Shown: one piece after another, positions 33,685-43,714 of the stretch
Position numbering within the stretch: position 1 is the first letter of the stretch
Layout: every line of letters starts with the position of its first letter
NCBI RefSeq assembly: GCF_014161445.1
Contig: NZ_JABBXA010000005.1
Span: 248,001 to 312,000 of the forward strand
Source of the DNA: Microbispora sp. H13382
Lineage (GTDB): Bacteria; Actinomycetota; Actinomycetes; Streptosporangiales; Streptosporangiaceae
Direction of reading: 5' to 3'
DNA length: 64,000 nucleotides
Notes under the pieces: model-generated
The model's database searches: none
The model's input: the letters and a program-made list of their open reading frames with translations, nothing else
What the model was told of the DNA's origin: nothing
Made by a program: the position numbers and the translations under genes

Positions 33685-34262
33685 TGGGTCGTGCCGGGAG
33701 TCTGCCCGGGCTGCCCGGGAGGCGTCTGGACCGCGCTGGGCCCCGGCGCGGGGGTCCGCGTGAGCTCTCCGGACGGCGCCGTGGCCGGCGGGACCTCCGG
33801 TTCGGACGACGGCGCGGGCGCGGACTGCCCGGACGAGGAGATCTCCACGTCCGGCTCACGGCCCGCCGGAGGCGTCGTGCTCGGCTTCAGGCTCCCGCGT
33901 GGGGAAGGCGAGGCGGAGGGGACCCTGCTCGGCAGGCCGCGGCCGGAGGTCGCCCGCCGCGCGGCCGCCGTCGAGTGCGGCGTGCCGCTCGCCCGGGGGA
34001 CACGCCTGTGCTCGGATCTGTGCCCGGAGCTGGGGGACGCGGTGGGGGAGCCCGTGGGGGAGCGTTCCACCACCTGCTGTCCCCGCGTGCCGACCCAGCC
34101 CATCGGGGGGAGTTCGGGGCCTGTCAGTGCTCCGCTCACCAGGGTGAGCGTCAGCGCGAGGACGACGATCGCCCCGCCGACCGCGGCGGCTGTCAAGATC
34201 TTGGCCCGGCGTCCGCTGTGGTCCACGAAGACGGCCGTACGCGCCGGGTGATGATCTTCCAC
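33681..34262 (-). CDS. Single-pass membrane protein with Pro/Ser-rich exterior, partner of the GT2 synthase
   Basis: About 193 residues from GTG 34262; a longer frame to 34442 exists but begins in non-coding-looking sequence. A cytoplasmic basic stretch precedes one membrane helix ([20 protein letters not shown]). The exterior is low-complexity and rich in Pro, Ser, Thr and Gly (for example [11 protein letters not shown], then long S/P tracts), typical of a wall-spanning stalk. No domain is recognised. Its stop overlaps the start of the deacetylase/glycosyltransferase gene, so it is probably an accessory anchor of that polysaccharide machine. Confidence 0.62.
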   Translation of the reverse strand: MEDHHPARTAVFVDHSGRRAKILTAAAVGGAIVVLALTLTLVSGALTGPELPPMGWVGTRGQQVVERSPTGSPTASPSSGHRSEHRRVPRASGTPHSTAAARRATSGRGLPSRVPSASPSPRGSLKPSTTPPAGREPDVEISSSGQSAPAPSSEPEVPPATAPSGELTRTPAPGPSAVQTPPGQPGQTPGTTQ

Positions 34263-34550
34263 GAAGCATGATCGTACGCGAGTCGAAAGCAGCTTCGAGA
34301 AGTTCGAACCATTTCGTGATCCGAGGGTTCCGGCTTTCCCGATGCCCCGTGCGGAGAACCCCTGGGATGCGTTCGGTTGAGGCTCCCGGCGGGGGTGGGG
34401 CTGGTTAAATGGGCGCAGCACCGGCCCCTGGTGTGAACGCACGGACGAAGTTGACGTTTGTGCTGTTATGGGGTGATATCAGGTGCGGTGGTGCCGGGCT
34501 TTCGGTCAATGGGGATCGGAAGGGACGCGCCCATCGTGGAGGAGTGGCGC

Positions 34551-35372
34551 ATGCCTGCGACGCCGTACGGCCGAGCTGGATCGGGGGACGTGCTGCCCCC
34601 GCCCCGTAGCTTCGGCGAGGAGGGCGGACGCCTCTCCTACGGCGGCTATCTGCGCCTGCCCGAGCTGCTCGCCCAGCAGGAGCAGCGGTCCGGGGCCAGC
34701 GACGAGCTGCTGTTCATCACCGTCCACCAGGTCTACGAGCTGTGGTTCAAGCTCCTGCTGCACGAGCTGGAGCGGATCAGGGACGCGATGGTCGAGGGCG
34801 CGCTGTGGCGCGCCAGGCACCTGTTCCGCCGCGTCCACGCGGTGGAGAAGGTCATGGTCGACCAGGTCCAGGTGCTGGAGACGATGACGCCGCAGGACTT
34901 CCTGGAGTTCCGGTCGGTCCTCGCCCCCGCGAGCGGCTTCCAGTCGGTCCAGTTCCGTGAGCTGGAGTTCCTCTCCGGCGCCAAGGACCCCTCGTACCTC
35001 GGCCGGCTCAGGGACGCCGACGACGCGGAAATCGCCAGGTTGCGGCGGCGGCTCGCCGAACCGTCCCTGTGGGATGCTTACCTCATCGCCCTCTCCCAGC
35101 GGGGCCTGCCGGTCTCCGACGAAGAGATCATGGAATCCCTGCTGGCCGTGGCCCGTGACCGGGGGTCGTACGACGATCTGTGGGACCTGGCCGAAGATCT
35201 CCTCACGCACGACGAGACCACCGCACTCTGGCGGATGAGGCACGTGCAGATGGTGGAGCGCCAGATCGGCACGAAATCCGGTACGGGAGGCTCGTCCGGG
35301 GCACCGTATTTGAGGGGACGGACGCGTTTGCACTTCTTTCCCCTGTTGTGGGAACTCCGGGCCTGGCTTTGA
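34551..35372 (+). CDS. kynA: Tryptophan 2,3-dioxygenase
   Basis: A haem enzyme that opens the indole ring of L-tryptophan to N-formylkynurenine, the first step of the kynurenine pathway. Family blocks are complete: RLSYGGYLRLPELLAQQ, LLFITVHQVYELWFKLLLHE, FREQ-like QSVQFRELEFLSG, and the C-terminal GTKSGTGGSSGAPYL and FPLLWELR. The ATG at 34551 is preferred to 34509 because GGAGGAG lies 6 bases before it. The product has 273 residues, normal for bacterial enzymes. The glutamate dehydrogenase gene follows after 26 bases, so the two probably form an amino-acid catabolic operon. Kynurenine hydrolase and formamidase are not in this window. Confidence 0.93.
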   Translation: MPATPYGRAGSGDVLPPPRSFGEEGGRLSYGGYLRLPELLAQQEQRSGASDELLFITVHQVYELWFKLLLHELERIRDAMVEGALWRARHLFRRVHAVEKVMVDQVQVLETMTPQDFLEFRSVLAPASGFQSVQFRELEFLSGAKDPSYLGRLRDADDAEIARLRRRLAEPSLWDAYLIALSQRGLPVSDEEIMESLLAVARDRGSYDDLWDLAEDLLTHDETTALWRMRHVQMVERQIGTKSGTGGSSGAPYLRGRTRLHFFPLLWELRAWL

Positions 35373-35398
35373 ATCCTCACAAGGGAGTGAGTAGCGAC

Positions 35399-38300
35399 AT
35401 GCCGCTCGAAATGGCGCTAGATCGGCAGGAATCGGACGAAGCGTTGGATGAGCTTCTCCGTCTCGCCGCCGAGAGGTGCGCGCACGCGCCGGGAGCGCTG
35501 CAGGTGGAGGGCGAGGATCCCCTGGCCTTCCTGAGGCGGTACTACCGCAACGTCCCCGTCGAGGACCTGATCGACCGCGACCCGGTGGACGTGTACGGCC
35601 CCGCCATGGCCCACCGCCACCTGGCCCAGCACCGGCCGCAGGGACGCGCGCTGGTCCGCGTCTACACCCCCACCCTCGAGGAGTGCGGCTGGGACCCGGG
35701 CCGCACCGTGGTCCAGATCGTCACCGACGACATGCCGTTCCTGGTCGACTCGGTGACGACCGAGCTGGACCGGCACGAGATCGGCACCCACCTGATCGTC
35801 CACCCGCAGATGCGGGTGCGCCGGGACATGACCGGCGAACTGCTCGGCGCGGGCCAGGAGGACGTGACCGGGCAGGTCGTCCGCGAGTCGTGGATGCACA
35901 TCGAGATCGACCGGCAGGCCGATCACGACGTGCTCAAGGAACTGGAGAGCGACCTGCAGCGGGTGCTGCTCGACGTGCGCTGCGCGGTCGAGGACTTCGC
36001 CAAGATGCGGGCGCTGGCCGTGCAGACCGCCGAGGACCTGGCGGTCAACCCGCCGCCGCTCGACCCCGCGCAGGTCGAGGACGGCATGGAGCTGCTGCGG
36101 TGGCTGGCCGACGGCCACTTCACCTTCCTCGGCTACCGGGAGTACCGGCTGGAGGACACCGACGGCGGCGCCGCGCTGCGCGGCCTGCCCGGCACCGGAC
36201 TCGGCATCCTGCGGGCCGACAAGGCCGGATCGGCCAGCTTCGCCGCCCTGCCGCCCAAGGTGCGGGCGAAGGCGCGGGAGAAGCAGCTGCTGATCGTCAC
36301 CAAGGCCAACAGCCGGGCCACCGTCTACAAGCCCCACTACCTCGACTACGTCGGGATCAAGGTCTTCTCGCCCGAGGGCGAGGTGATCGGCGAGCGGCGG
36401 TTCCTCGGGCTGTTCACCCACGTGGCGTACAACGAGTCGATCTCCCGGATCCCGGTCCTGCGGCGCAAGCTCGCCGAGGTGCTGGAGCGCGCGGGGCTGT
36501 CGCCCGACAGCCACGACGGCAAGGATCTGATGGAGATCCTGGAGACCTACCCGCGCACCGAGCTCTTCCAGATCTCCGTGGACGAGCTGCTGCCCATCGC
36601 GCTCGGCGTGCTGCGGCTGCGCGAGCGCAAGCAGGTCAAGCTGTTCCTGCGCCGCGACGACTACGGCCGCTACATCTCCTGCATGATCTTCCTGCCGCGC
36701 GACCGTTACACCACCAAGGTCCGCCTGCACATGCAGCGGATCCTGATGAAGGCGCTCGGCGGCACCTCGCTCGACTACAGCACGATGATCGGCGAGTCGG
36801 CGCTGGCCCGGCTGCACATCGTGATCCGCGGCGAGCGCGGCAAGCCGCTCGGCGAGACGCCGGTCGACGTCGAGGAGCTGGAGGCGCGGCTGGCCGCCAC
36901 CACCCGCACGTGGGAGGACGACCTGGCCGCCGCGATCGGCGAGCTGTGCCCGGAGGAGGAGGCGCCAGGGCTGCTGCGCCGCTACGGCTCCGCCTTCCCC
37001 GAGGGGTACAAGGCCGACTTCCCGGCCCGTACGGCCGTGGCCGACCTCAAGCGGCTGGAGGCGCTCGGCGAGGACCCGAACGCCATCGGCATGAACCTCT
37101 ACGAGCCGTACGGCGCGGCGGAGGGGGAGCGGCGCTTCAAGCTCTACCGGCTGGGCGCGCCGATCTCGCTGTCGCGGGTGCTTCCGCTGCTCACGCGGAT
37201 GGGCGTCGAGGTGGTGGACGAGCGGCCGTACGAGATCGACCGCGACCACGACCCCCAGACCAAGGACGCCTGGATCTACGACTTCGGCCTGCGGTACACC
37301 CCCTCGGAGGACGTGCACCGCGACGAGTTCAAGCGATTGTTCCAGGACGCGTTCGCCGTGCTGTGGCGCGGCGAGGTGGAGAACGACGGCTTCAACGCGC
37401 TCGTGCTGGCCGGCGGGCTCACCTGGGAGCAGGCCGAGATCCTCCGGGCGTACGCCAAGTATCTGCGGCAGGCCGGGACCACGTTCAGCCAGGCGTACAT
37501 AGAGAGGGTGCTGCAGGGCAACGTGCGGCTGGCCCGGCTGCTGGTGCGGCTGTTCGAGGCCAGGCTCGACCCGCGCCGGCCGGACGACGCCAGGGCGGAG
37601 GTCTGCGACGCGCTGACCGAGGAGATCCTCGCCTCGCTGGACGAGGTGGCGTCGCTCGACGAGGACCGCATCCTGCGGGCCTACCTCGAGATGATCCAGG
37701 CGACGCTGCGCACCAACGTCTTCCAGGCCGCACGTGAGGACGGGCGCGAGGCGGGGGCCGCCGGCAGCCAGTTCGTCACCGGCAGGCGCAAGCCGTACAT
37801 CTCGCTGAAGGTCGACCCGCAGGCGATCAGCGTGCTGCCGCTGCCCCGGCCGAAGTACGAGATCTTCGTGTACTCGCCGCGGGTCGAGGGCGTGCACCTG
37901 CGCTTCGGCAAGGTCGCCCGCGGCGGCCTGCGCTGGTCGGACCGCATGGAGGACTTCCGCACGGAGATCCTCGGCCTGGTCAAGGCGCAGATGGTGAAGA
38001 ACACCGTCATCGTGCCGACCGGCTCGAAGGGCGGCTTCGTCGTCAAGCAGCCCCCGGCCGGTGGACGCGACGAGGTCCTGGCCGAGGGCGTGGCCTGCTA
38101 CCGCCAATTCATCTCCGGTCTGCTCGACCTGACCGACAACCTGGTCGCCGGGCAGGTCGTGCCGCCGCCCGACGTCGTGCGGCACGACGGCGACGACACC
38201 TACCTCGTGGTCGCCGCCGACAAGGGCACCGCGAAGTTCTCCGACATCGCCAACGAGGTGGCCAAGGAGTACGGCTACTGGCTCGGCGACGCCTTCGCCT

Positions 38301-40342
38301 CCGGCGGTTCCGTGGGCTACGACCACAAGGCCATGGGCATCACCGCCAGGGGCGCCTGGGAGTCGGTGAAGTACCACTTCCGCACGCTCGGCGTGAACGT
38401 GCAGACCACCGACTTCACCGTGGTCGGCATCGGCGACATGTCCGGCGACGTGTTCGGCAACGGCATGCTCCTGTCGGAGCACATCCGGCTCGTGGCGGCC
38501 TTCGACCACCGGCACGTGTTCATCGACCCCGACCCGGACGCCGCGCGCGGCTTCGCCGAGCGGCGGCGGCTGTTCGAGCTGCCCAGGAGCTCGTGGGACG
38601 ACTACGACAGGTCGCTCATCTCGGCGGGCGGCGGCGTGTGGCCGCGCACCGCGAAGTCGATCCCCGTCTCGCCGCAGACGCGCTCCGCGCTCGGCCTGCC
38701 GCACGGCGTCACCGCGCTCGCGCCGAACGACCTGATCAGCGCGATCCTGCGGGCCCCCGTCGACCTGCTGTGGAACGGCGGCATCGGCACGTACGTCAAG
38801 GCGTCGTCGGAGACCCACGCCGACGCGGGGGACAAGGCCAACGACGTGCTCCGGATCAACGCCGCCGACCTGCGCTGCAAGGTCGTCGGCGAGGGCGGCA
38901 ACCTCGGCTTCACCCAGCGGGCGCGGATCGAGTTCGCGCTGAACGGCGGCCTGATCAACACCGACTTCATCGACAACTCGGCCGGTGTGGACACCTCCGA
39001 CCACGAGGTGAACATCAAGATCCTGCTCGACCAGGTCGTCCGCGACGGCGACATGACCGACAAGCAGCGCAACGAGCTCTTCCTCGACATGACCGACGAG
39101 GTGGGCAGGCTGGTGCTGGAGGACAACTACGCCCAGAACGTCGTGCTCGCGGCGGCCCGCACCCAGGCGCCGGAGATGCTGCACATCCACGCCCGCTACC
39201 TGCGGAAGCTGGAGCGCGAGGGCCTGGTCAACCGGGAGCTGGAGTTCCTGCCGTCGGACAAGGTGCTCGCCGAGCGCCGCCAGGCCGGGCTGGGGCTGGC
39301 CAACCCCGAGTTCGCGGTGCTGCTCGCCTACACCAAGCTCGTGGTGGACGCGGAGCTGCTGCAGTCGGACATCCCCGACGACCCGTCGCTGGCGTCGTGG
39401 CTGGTGTCGTACTTCCCCTCGGCCCTGCGCGACCGCTTCCGCGCGTACATGGACTCCCACCCGCTGCGGCGGGAGATCATCACGACCCGGATCGTGAACG
39501 ACCTGGTCAACTTCGGCGGGACGAGCCTGGTCTACCGCTTCGGCGAGGAGACCGGCGCGTCGGCGCCCGACATCGTGCGGGCCTACCTGGTGACCCGGGA
39601 GGTCTTCGACCTGCCGTCGTTCGTGCGGCAGGTCGAGGAGCTGGACAACGAGGTCGACACCGCGACCCAGCTCGCCATGCTGCTGGAGGGCCGCAAGTTG
39701 TCCGAGCGCGGCACCCGCTGGCTGCTCGGCAACCGCCGCCCGCCGCTCGACCTCGCCTCCACCGTCCGCTACTTCGTCGAGGGCGCGAACGGCCTGCTGC
39801 CGCACCTGCCCAAGCTGCTGACCGGCCCCGACCTGCTGGCGTACGAGGAGCGCAGGGACTCCTTCGTGGCCAGGGGCGTGCCCGGCGAGCTGGCCGAGCG
39901 GGTCGCGGCGATGGTGCCCGCCTACTCCACGTTCGACCTCGTGGAGATCGCGGCGTACACCGGCAGGCCGGTGAGCGAGGTGGCCGAGGTCTACTTCGAC
40001 CTGGCCGACCGGCTCCAGCTCGCCCGGCTGCGCGAACGGGTGATCGCGCTGCCGCGCGACAGCCGGTGGAACTCGATGGCCAGGTCCGCGCTGCGCGACG
40101 ACCTGTACGCCGCCCACGCGACGCTGACCAGGGACGTGCTGATCCACAGCCGGCCGGGCCTGTCGCCGGAGGAGCGGCTGGCGAGCTGGACGGAGGCCAA
40201 CCAGGCCGCGGTGACGCGGTCGCGGCAGACGCTGTCGGAGATCTGGGAGAGCGACACCTTCGACCTGGCGACGCTGTCGGTCGCGCTGCGCGCGGTGCGG
40301 ACGCTGGTCTCCACCAGCAACCTCCCCCACGCGGAGGCGTGA
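35399..40342 (+). CDS. gdh: NAD-specific glutamate dehydrogenase, large (about 180 kDa) class
   Basis: Oxidises L-glutamate to 2-oxoglutarate and ammonia with NAD+. The 1,647-residue length and block order fit the giant class first described in Streptomyces: an N-terminal regulatory region with ACT-like parts (to about residue 700), then the catalytic core with GGLRWSDRMEDFRTEILGLV, GSKGGFVVK with the catalytic lysine, NGGIGTYVKAS, EGGNLGFTQRARIEFALNGG and NTDFIDNSAGVDTSDHE, and a long helical C-terminal domain. The ATG at 35399 is preceded by AAGGGAG; the frame is open further upstream but overlaps kynA. In actinomycetes this enzyme can be controlled by small ligands or FHA proteins (GarA type); no such gene is near. 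Confidence 0.95.
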   Translation: MPLEMALDRQESDEALDELLRLAAERCAHAPGALQVEGEDPLAFLRRYYRNVPVEDLIDRDPVDVYGPAMAHRHLAQHRPQGRALVRVYTPTLEECGWDPGRTVVQIVTDDMPFLVDSVTTELDRHEIGTHLIVHPQMRVRRDMTGELLGAGQEDVTGQVVRESWMHIEIDRQADHDVLKELESDLQRVLLDVRCAVEDFAKMRALAVQTAEDLAVNPPPLDPAQVEDGMELLRWLADGHFTFLGYREYRLEDTDGGAALRGLPGTGLGILRADKAGSASFAALPPKVRAKAREKQLLIVTKANSRATVYKPHYLDYVGIKVFSPEGEVIGERRFLGLFTHVAYNESISRIPVLRRKLAEVLERAGLSPDSHDGKDLMEILETYPRTELFQISVDELLPIALGVLRLRERKQVKLFLRRDDYGRYISCMIFLPRDRYTTKVRLHMQRILMKALGGTSLDYSTMIGESALARLHIVIRGERGKPLGETPVDVEELEARLAATTRTWEDDLAAAIGELCPEEEAPGLLRRYGSAFPEGYKADFPARTAVADLKRLEALGEDPNAIGMNLYEPYGAAEGERRFKLYRLGAPISLSRVLPLLTRMGVEVVDERPYEIDRDHDPQTKDAWIYDFGLRYTPSEDVHRDEFKRLFQDAFAVLWRGEVENDGFNALVLAGGLTWEQAEILRAYAKYLRQAGTTFSQAYIERVLQGNVRLARLLVRLFEARLDPRRPDDARAEVCDALTEEILASLDEVASLDEDRILRAYLEMIQATLRTNVFQAAREDGREAGAAGSQFVTGRRKPYISLKVDPQAISVLPLPRPKYEIFVYSPRVEGVHLRFGKVARGGLRWSDRMEDFRTEILGLVKAQMVKNTVIVPTGSKGGFVVKQPPAGGRDEVLAEGVACYRQFISGLLDLTDNLVAGQVVPPPDVVRHDGDDTYLVVAADKGTAKFSDIANEVAKEYGYWLGDAFASGGSVGYDHKAMGITARGAWESVKYHFRTLGVNVQTTDFTVVGIGDMSGDVFGNGMLLSEHIRLVAAFDHRHVFIDPDPDAARGFAERRRLFELPRSSWDDYDRSLISAGGGVWPRTAKSIPVSPQTRSALGLPHGVTALAPNDLISAILRAPVDLLWNGGIGTYVKASSETHADAGDKANDVLRINAADLRCKVVGEGGNLGFTQRARIEFALNGGLINTDFIDNSAGVDTSDHEVNIKILLDQVVRDGDMTDKQRNELFLDMTDEVGRLVLEDNYAQNVVLAAARTQAPEMLHIHARYLRKLEREGLVNRELEFLPSDKVLAERRQAGLGLANPEFAVLLAYTKLVVDAELLQSDIPDDPSLASWLVSYFPSALRDRFRAYMDSHPLRREIITTRIVNDLVNFGGTSLVYRFGEETGASAPDIVRAYLVTREVFDLPSFVRQVEELDNEVDTATQLAMLLEGRKLSERGTRWLLGNRRPPLDLASTVRYFVEGANGLLPHLPKLLTGPDLLAYEERRDSFVARGVPGELAERVAAMVPAYSTFDLVEIAAYTGRPVSEVAEVYFDLADRLQLARLRERVIALPRDSRWNSMARSALRDDLYAAHATLTRDVLIHSRPGLSPEERLASWTEANQAAVTRSRQTLSEIWESDTFDLATLSVALRAVRTLVSTSNLPHAEA

Positions 40343-40355
40343 CCGTACTCGGCGA

Positions 40356-41432
40356 TCAGCGGTTGGAGCCGCCGGTGACGATGCCCTCGTAGCCGACGAC
40401 GTGCGCGGGCGCGGTGGACGCCTTGGGCGGCACCGCGCTCACGTACTGCTGGGTCTCGACGATCTGCCGCTTCTGCCGGATGAACAGGTCCTTGGCGGGG
40501 CTCAGCAGCCAGCGGGCCGCGGCGGGGACCGTCACGGGACGCCCCTCGCCGCACTTGAGCCCCTGCGGGACGGGCGTCCAGGAGGACGTGCGGATCAGCG
40601 TGTACAGCATCATCGCGCCGCCGTCGCGCGTACGCAGCGCGAAGATCGGGTAGTTGGGCGCCGAGGCGAAGATCGACTCGTAGTTCATGCAGTCGTCGGC
40701 CTTCGCCGACTCCTTGGTCTCGCTGATCTCGTCGAAGAATCCGGTGGTCTGCGGGCCCGGGGCGATCAGCCCGGACGCGTAGCCCTTGGGGCCCTCCTCG
40801 GCGACCGTGGCGTGCAGCGGGCCCATCAGGTTGGGACTGATGGCGACCGTGGCGTCGCGCGACTCCAGCGCCGTGGCGAACCCGTCCGCGTCGAGGGCGA
40901 CCGAGGGCGCCTTCGCGCCCGGGTAGAGCAGGGACGCGAAGCTGTTGCGCCACGGCCCGTCCTTGCTCTGCCGTACGAACGTGAACACGGCCGTGCGGAC
41001 GTCGCCGGACGCGTCGCGCCGCTCCGCGGTGGCCGCGAACCAGACGGCCGGACGGGCGCTCTGCCGGGGCACGAGCACCTCACGGTTGTCCCAGGTGTAG
41101 CGGGCGGGCTTGCCCTCGCGGGAGTGGATCTCGGCGATCGTGATGGGACGCTGGCCGTCCTGGGTGAGCAGGAGCGCCCACCGGCCGGCCCCGGCCTGCC
41201 TGAGCACGTCGTCGGTGTCCAGGAACGCGTCGAGCGCCCGGGAGGCCTCCTCCAGCGTCACCGCCGGGGGGCTGGGCGACGGGCTCGGGCCGCGTTCCTC
41301 GCCGGGGCTCGGCAGCGCGGAGGTGGCCGCCGCCGGGCTCGCCGGCGACCGGGCGGGCTCCCCGCCCGAGCAGGCGACGGTCGCACACGTCACGAGGGCA
41401 AGGGCCAGCGCGCTCCGAACGACCCCGTTCAC
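40356..41432 (-). CDS. Lipoprotein of unknown function
   Basis: A 358-residue lipoprotein. The signal peptide [18 protein letters not shown] ends in the lipobox TVAC, so the cysteine near residue 21 is probably acylated. A disordered Ser/Pro/Ala stretch follows ([16 protein letters not shown]), then a folded domain of about 300 residues of no recognised family. GTG 41432 is chosen because GGGGAGG lies upstream at proper distance. It is convergent with gdh and divergent from prfB. The conserved-looking extracellular domain could be enzymatic or binding; I see no catalytic motif. Confidence 0.75.
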   Translation of the reverse strand: MNGVVRSALALALVTCATVACSGGEPARSPASPAAATSALPSPGEERGPSPSPSPPAVTLEEASRALDAFLDTDDVLRQAGAGRWALLLTQDGQRPITIAEIHSREGKPARYTWDNREVLVPRQSARPAVWFAATAERRDASGDVRTAVFTFVRQSKDGPWRNSFASLLYPGAKAPSVALDADGFATALESRDATVAISPNLMGPLHATVAEEGPKGYASGLIAPGPQTTGFFDEISETKESAKADDCMNYESIFASAPNYPIFALRTRDGGAMMLYTLIRTSSWTPVPQGLKCGEGRPVTVPAAARWLLSPAKDLFIRQKRQIVETQQYVSAVPPKASTAPAHVVGYEGIVTGGSNR

Positions 41433-41479
41433 GCCAGCCTCCCCATGCAATCGATTCACATGCTATCGAGGTGCGCTGC

Positions 41480-41507
41480 CTGACAGGGTCTCCGATTCGC
41501 GTACCCT
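41480..41507 (+). promoter_or_regulatory. prfB promoter, leaderless
   Basis: CTGACA (41480-41485) and TACCCT (41502-41507) are separated by 16 bp and fit the main vegetative sigma factor of actinomycetes. The GTG start of prfB lies 8 bases after the -10 box and has no ribosome site, so the transcript should start at the codon itself. Confidence 0.62.
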
Positions 41508-41515
41508 TTACAGAC

Positions 41516-42637
41516 GTGGCAGTCATCGATCCAGCCGAAGAGATCAACGAGCTTGGCGGCACGCTGAAGAGCATTCAGGACGTGCTCGACCTCGACGCCC
41601 TGCGCAAGCAGATCGCCGAGTTGGAGGAGCAGGCTGCCGCGCCTGACCTGTGGAACGACCCCGAGCAGGCTCAGCGGGTCACCAGCCGGCTCTCGCACCT
41701 GCAGGCCGAGGTCAACCGGGTGGACGGCCTGGGCCGCCGCCTGGAGGACCTGCCGATCCTGTTCGAGCTGGCCGCCGAGGAGGGCGACGAGGACGCGCTG
41801 GCCGAGGCCGACAAGGAGCTCGCCGCGCTCAGGTCCGAGGTCGGCGCGCTGGAGGTCCGCACGCTCCTGTCGGGCGAGTACGACGCCCGCGAGGCCCTGG
41901 TGACCATCAACGCGCAGGCGGGCGGCGTCGACGCGGCCGACTGGGCCCAGATGCTGCTGCGCATGTACCTGCGGTGGGCCGAGCGCAAGGGCTACCCGGC
42001 CGAGACCTACGAGACCTCCTACGCCGAGGAGGCCGGCATCAAGTCCGCCACCTTCGCGGTCAAGGCCCCCTACGCGTACGGCACGCTCAGGGGCGAGCAC
42101 GGCACCCACCGGCTGGTGCGGATCAGCCCGTTCGACAACCAGGGCCGCCGGCAGACCTCGTTCGCGGGCGTGGACGTGGTGCCCGTGGTCGAGCAGACCG
42201 ACCACATCGACATCAACGAGGACGACCTGCGCATCGACGTCTACCGGTCGTCCGGGCCGGGCGGCCAGGGCGTGAACACGACCGACTCGGCCGTGCGGAT
42301 CACCCACCTGCCGACCGGGATCGTGGTCTCCTGCCAGAACGAGCGGTCCCAGCTGCAGAACCGCGCGACGGCGATGGCCGTCCTCTCGGCCAAGCTGCTG
42401 GAGCGCAAGCGGCAGGAGGAGGCCGCGGCGATGAACGAGCTGCGCGGCGAGGCGACCACGTCGTGGGGCACGCAGATCCGCAACTACGTGCTGCACCCGT
42501 ACCAGATCGTGAAGGACCTGCGCACGGGCGTGGAGGCGGGCAACCCCACCGCCGTGCTGGACGGCGACCTCGACGAGTTCATCGAGGGCGAGATCCGCTG
42601 GATGCGCCGCCAGGAGTCCGGCGACGCCGCCCAGTAG
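41516..42637 (+). CDS. prfB: Peptide chain release factor 2
   Basis: Terminates translation at UGA and UAA by hydrolysing peptidyl-tRNA. The codon-recognition tripeptide SPF is in [12 protein letters not shown], and the universal GGQ is in [19 protein letters not shown]. The 373-residue length is normal. There is no in-frame UGA near codon 26, so the programmed frameshift used by E. coli prfB is absent, as usual in actinobacteria. It starts at GTG 41516 on a predicted leaderless mRNA. It is followed by the ftsEX-smpB-ssrA block, a layout conserved across actinobacteria that groups translation rescue and division genes. Confidence 0.96.
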   Translation: MAVIDPAEEINELGGTLKSIQDVLDLDALRKQIAELEEQAAAPDLWNDPEQAQRVTSRLSHLQAEVNRVDGLGRRLEDLPILFELAAEEGDEDALAEADKELAALRSEVGALEVRTLLSGEYDAREALVTINAQAGGVDAADWAQMLLRMYLRWAERKGYPAETYETSYAEEAGIKSATFAVKAPYAYGTLRGEHGTHRLVRISPFDNQGRRQTSFAGVDVVPVVEQTDHIDINEDDLRIDVYRSSGPGGQGVNTTDSAVRITHLPTGIVVSCQNERSQLQNRATAMAVLSAKLLERKRQEEAAAMNELRGEATTSWGTQIRNYVLHPYQIVKDLRTGVEAGNPTAVLDGDLDEFIEGEIRWMRRQESGDAAQ

Positions 42638-42642
42638 GCGTA

Positions 42643-42831
42643 TCAGTAACCGCTGATGTGACCGACTGCCACCAGCACCACGACGAGCAGCACGATCAGC
42701 GCGATGACCAGGGGCGACAGCCCCATGAACCCGTGGTGGTGAACCTTGGCGCGGCCCTCCCGGCAGACGGGGCAGCGCCCCTCCACCACGGGGCCCGCGC
42801 ACGCGGCGCAGATCAGATGTTCGCAGCTCAT
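42643..42831 (-). CDS. Small zinc-ribbon, single-helix membrane protein
   Basis: A 62-residue protein with cysteine pairs HLICAACAG and GRCPVCREG forming one four-cysteine zinc knuckle, a short basic and His-rich linker (KVHHHGFMG), and one C-terminal membrane helix (LVIALIVLLVVVLVAVGH). The zinc part should face the cytoplasm. It lies between prfB and ftsE on the opposite strand. Function is unknown. Confidence 0.68.
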   Translation of the reverse strand: MSCEHLICAACAGPVVEGRCPVCREGRAKVHHHGFMGLSPLVIALIVLLVVVLVAVGHISGY

Positions 42832-42903
42832 AGCAGCTTTACCGCCCCATCGCCCAAGGGCTAATCGTTTTGTTTCCGTTATGGACGTTCCATGCCAGTG
42901 TTA

Positions 42904-42994
42904 CCCCTAGACTGGCCTTCGGCCAAACGGAACGTCGATCCCGAGCAAAGTGACCGGCGACCCCCGGACCGGCCGTCCCACCCCCTAGACTGGC
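42904..42994 (+). promoter_or_regulatory. Tandem repeated promoter elements before ftsE
   Basis: CCCCTAGACTGGC occurs twice, at 42904-42916 and 42982-42994, 78 bases apart. Each copy contains TAGACT, a good actinobacterial -10 box. The downstream copy would start transcription around 42998, about 12 bases before the ftsE GTG. The pair probably represents two promoters, or one promoter duplicated with its flanks. Confidence 0.55.
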
Positions 42995-43010
42995 TAGCCG
43001 TGATGCGCCC

Positions 43011-43700
43011 GTGATCCATTTCGATAATGTCACCAAGGTCTACGCGAACCAAAACCGGCCTGCCCTCGACCACGTGAGCGTGGACGTCGACAAGGGCGAG
43101 TTCGTCTTCCTGGTCGGTCCTTCAGGGTCGGGGAAGTCCACCTTCCTGCGGCTGGTCCTGAAGGAGGAGCGGCCCAACAGCGGCTCCATCCACGTGGCCG
43201 GCAAGGACCTGTCGAAGCTGTCCAACTTCAAGGTGCCGCACCTGCGCCGCCGGATCGGCTGCGTGTTCCAGGACTTCCGGCTGCTGCCGAACAAGAACGT
43301 CTACGAGAACGTGGCGTTCGCCCTGGAGGTCATCGGCAAGCCGCGCCGGTTCATCCGTAAGGTCGTGCCCGAGGTCATCGAGCTCGTCGGCCTGGAGGGC
43401 AAGGCGCATCGCATGCCGGAGGAGCTGTCCGGCGGCGAGCAGCAGCGGGTCGCCATGGCCCGCGCGTTCGTCAACCGGCCGATGATCCTGCTGGCGGACG
43501 AGCCCACCGGAAACATCGACCCCGCCACGAGCATCGGCATCATGAAGGTGCTCGACCGAATCAACAGGACCGGCACGACCGTCCTCATGGCGACGCACGA
43601 CGCCGCGATCGTCGACTCCATGCGCAAGCGCGTGGTCGAGCTCGAGGACGGCAAGATCGTCCGCGACCAGTCGCGCGGCGTGTACGGCCAGGCGTATTAG
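43011..43700 (+). CDS. ftsE: Cell division ATP-binding protein FtsE
   Basis: ATPase of the FtsEX complex, which relays division state to periplasmic or wall hydrolases. Walker A is GPSGSGKST, the Q-loop is VFQDFRLL, the signature is [14 protein letters not shown], Walker B is [12 protein letters not shown], and the switch histidine is in ATHDAAIV. The 229-residue length is standard. GTG 43011 lies shortly after the downstream TAGACT promoter with at most a very short leader. ftsX follows after 14 bases. Confidence 0.96.
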   Translation: MIHFDNVTKVYANQNRPALDHVSVDVDKGEFVFLVGPSGSGKSTFLRLVLKEERPNSGSIHVAGKDLSKLSNFKVPHLRRRIGCVFQDFRLLPNKNVYENVAFALEVIGKPRRFIRKVVPEVIELVGLEGKAHRMPEELSGGEQQRVAMARAFVNRPMILLADEPTGNIDPATSIGIMKVLDRINRTGTTVLMATHDAAIVDSMRKRVVELEDGKIVRDQSRGVYGQAY

Positions 43701-43714
43701 GAGTAACTGGGACC

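Noticed and set aside
35417-40330. Very long open frame antisense to the glutamate dehydrogenase gene
   Set aside because: The plus strand encodes a full-length, motif-complete NAD-glutamate dehydrogenase. The antisense frame is Arg/His/Gly/Val-rich and has no domain; it is a codon-bias shadow.
41471-41600. Programmed frameshift in prfB
   Set aside because: The frame is continuous from GTG 41516, with no early in-frame UGA and no slippery site.
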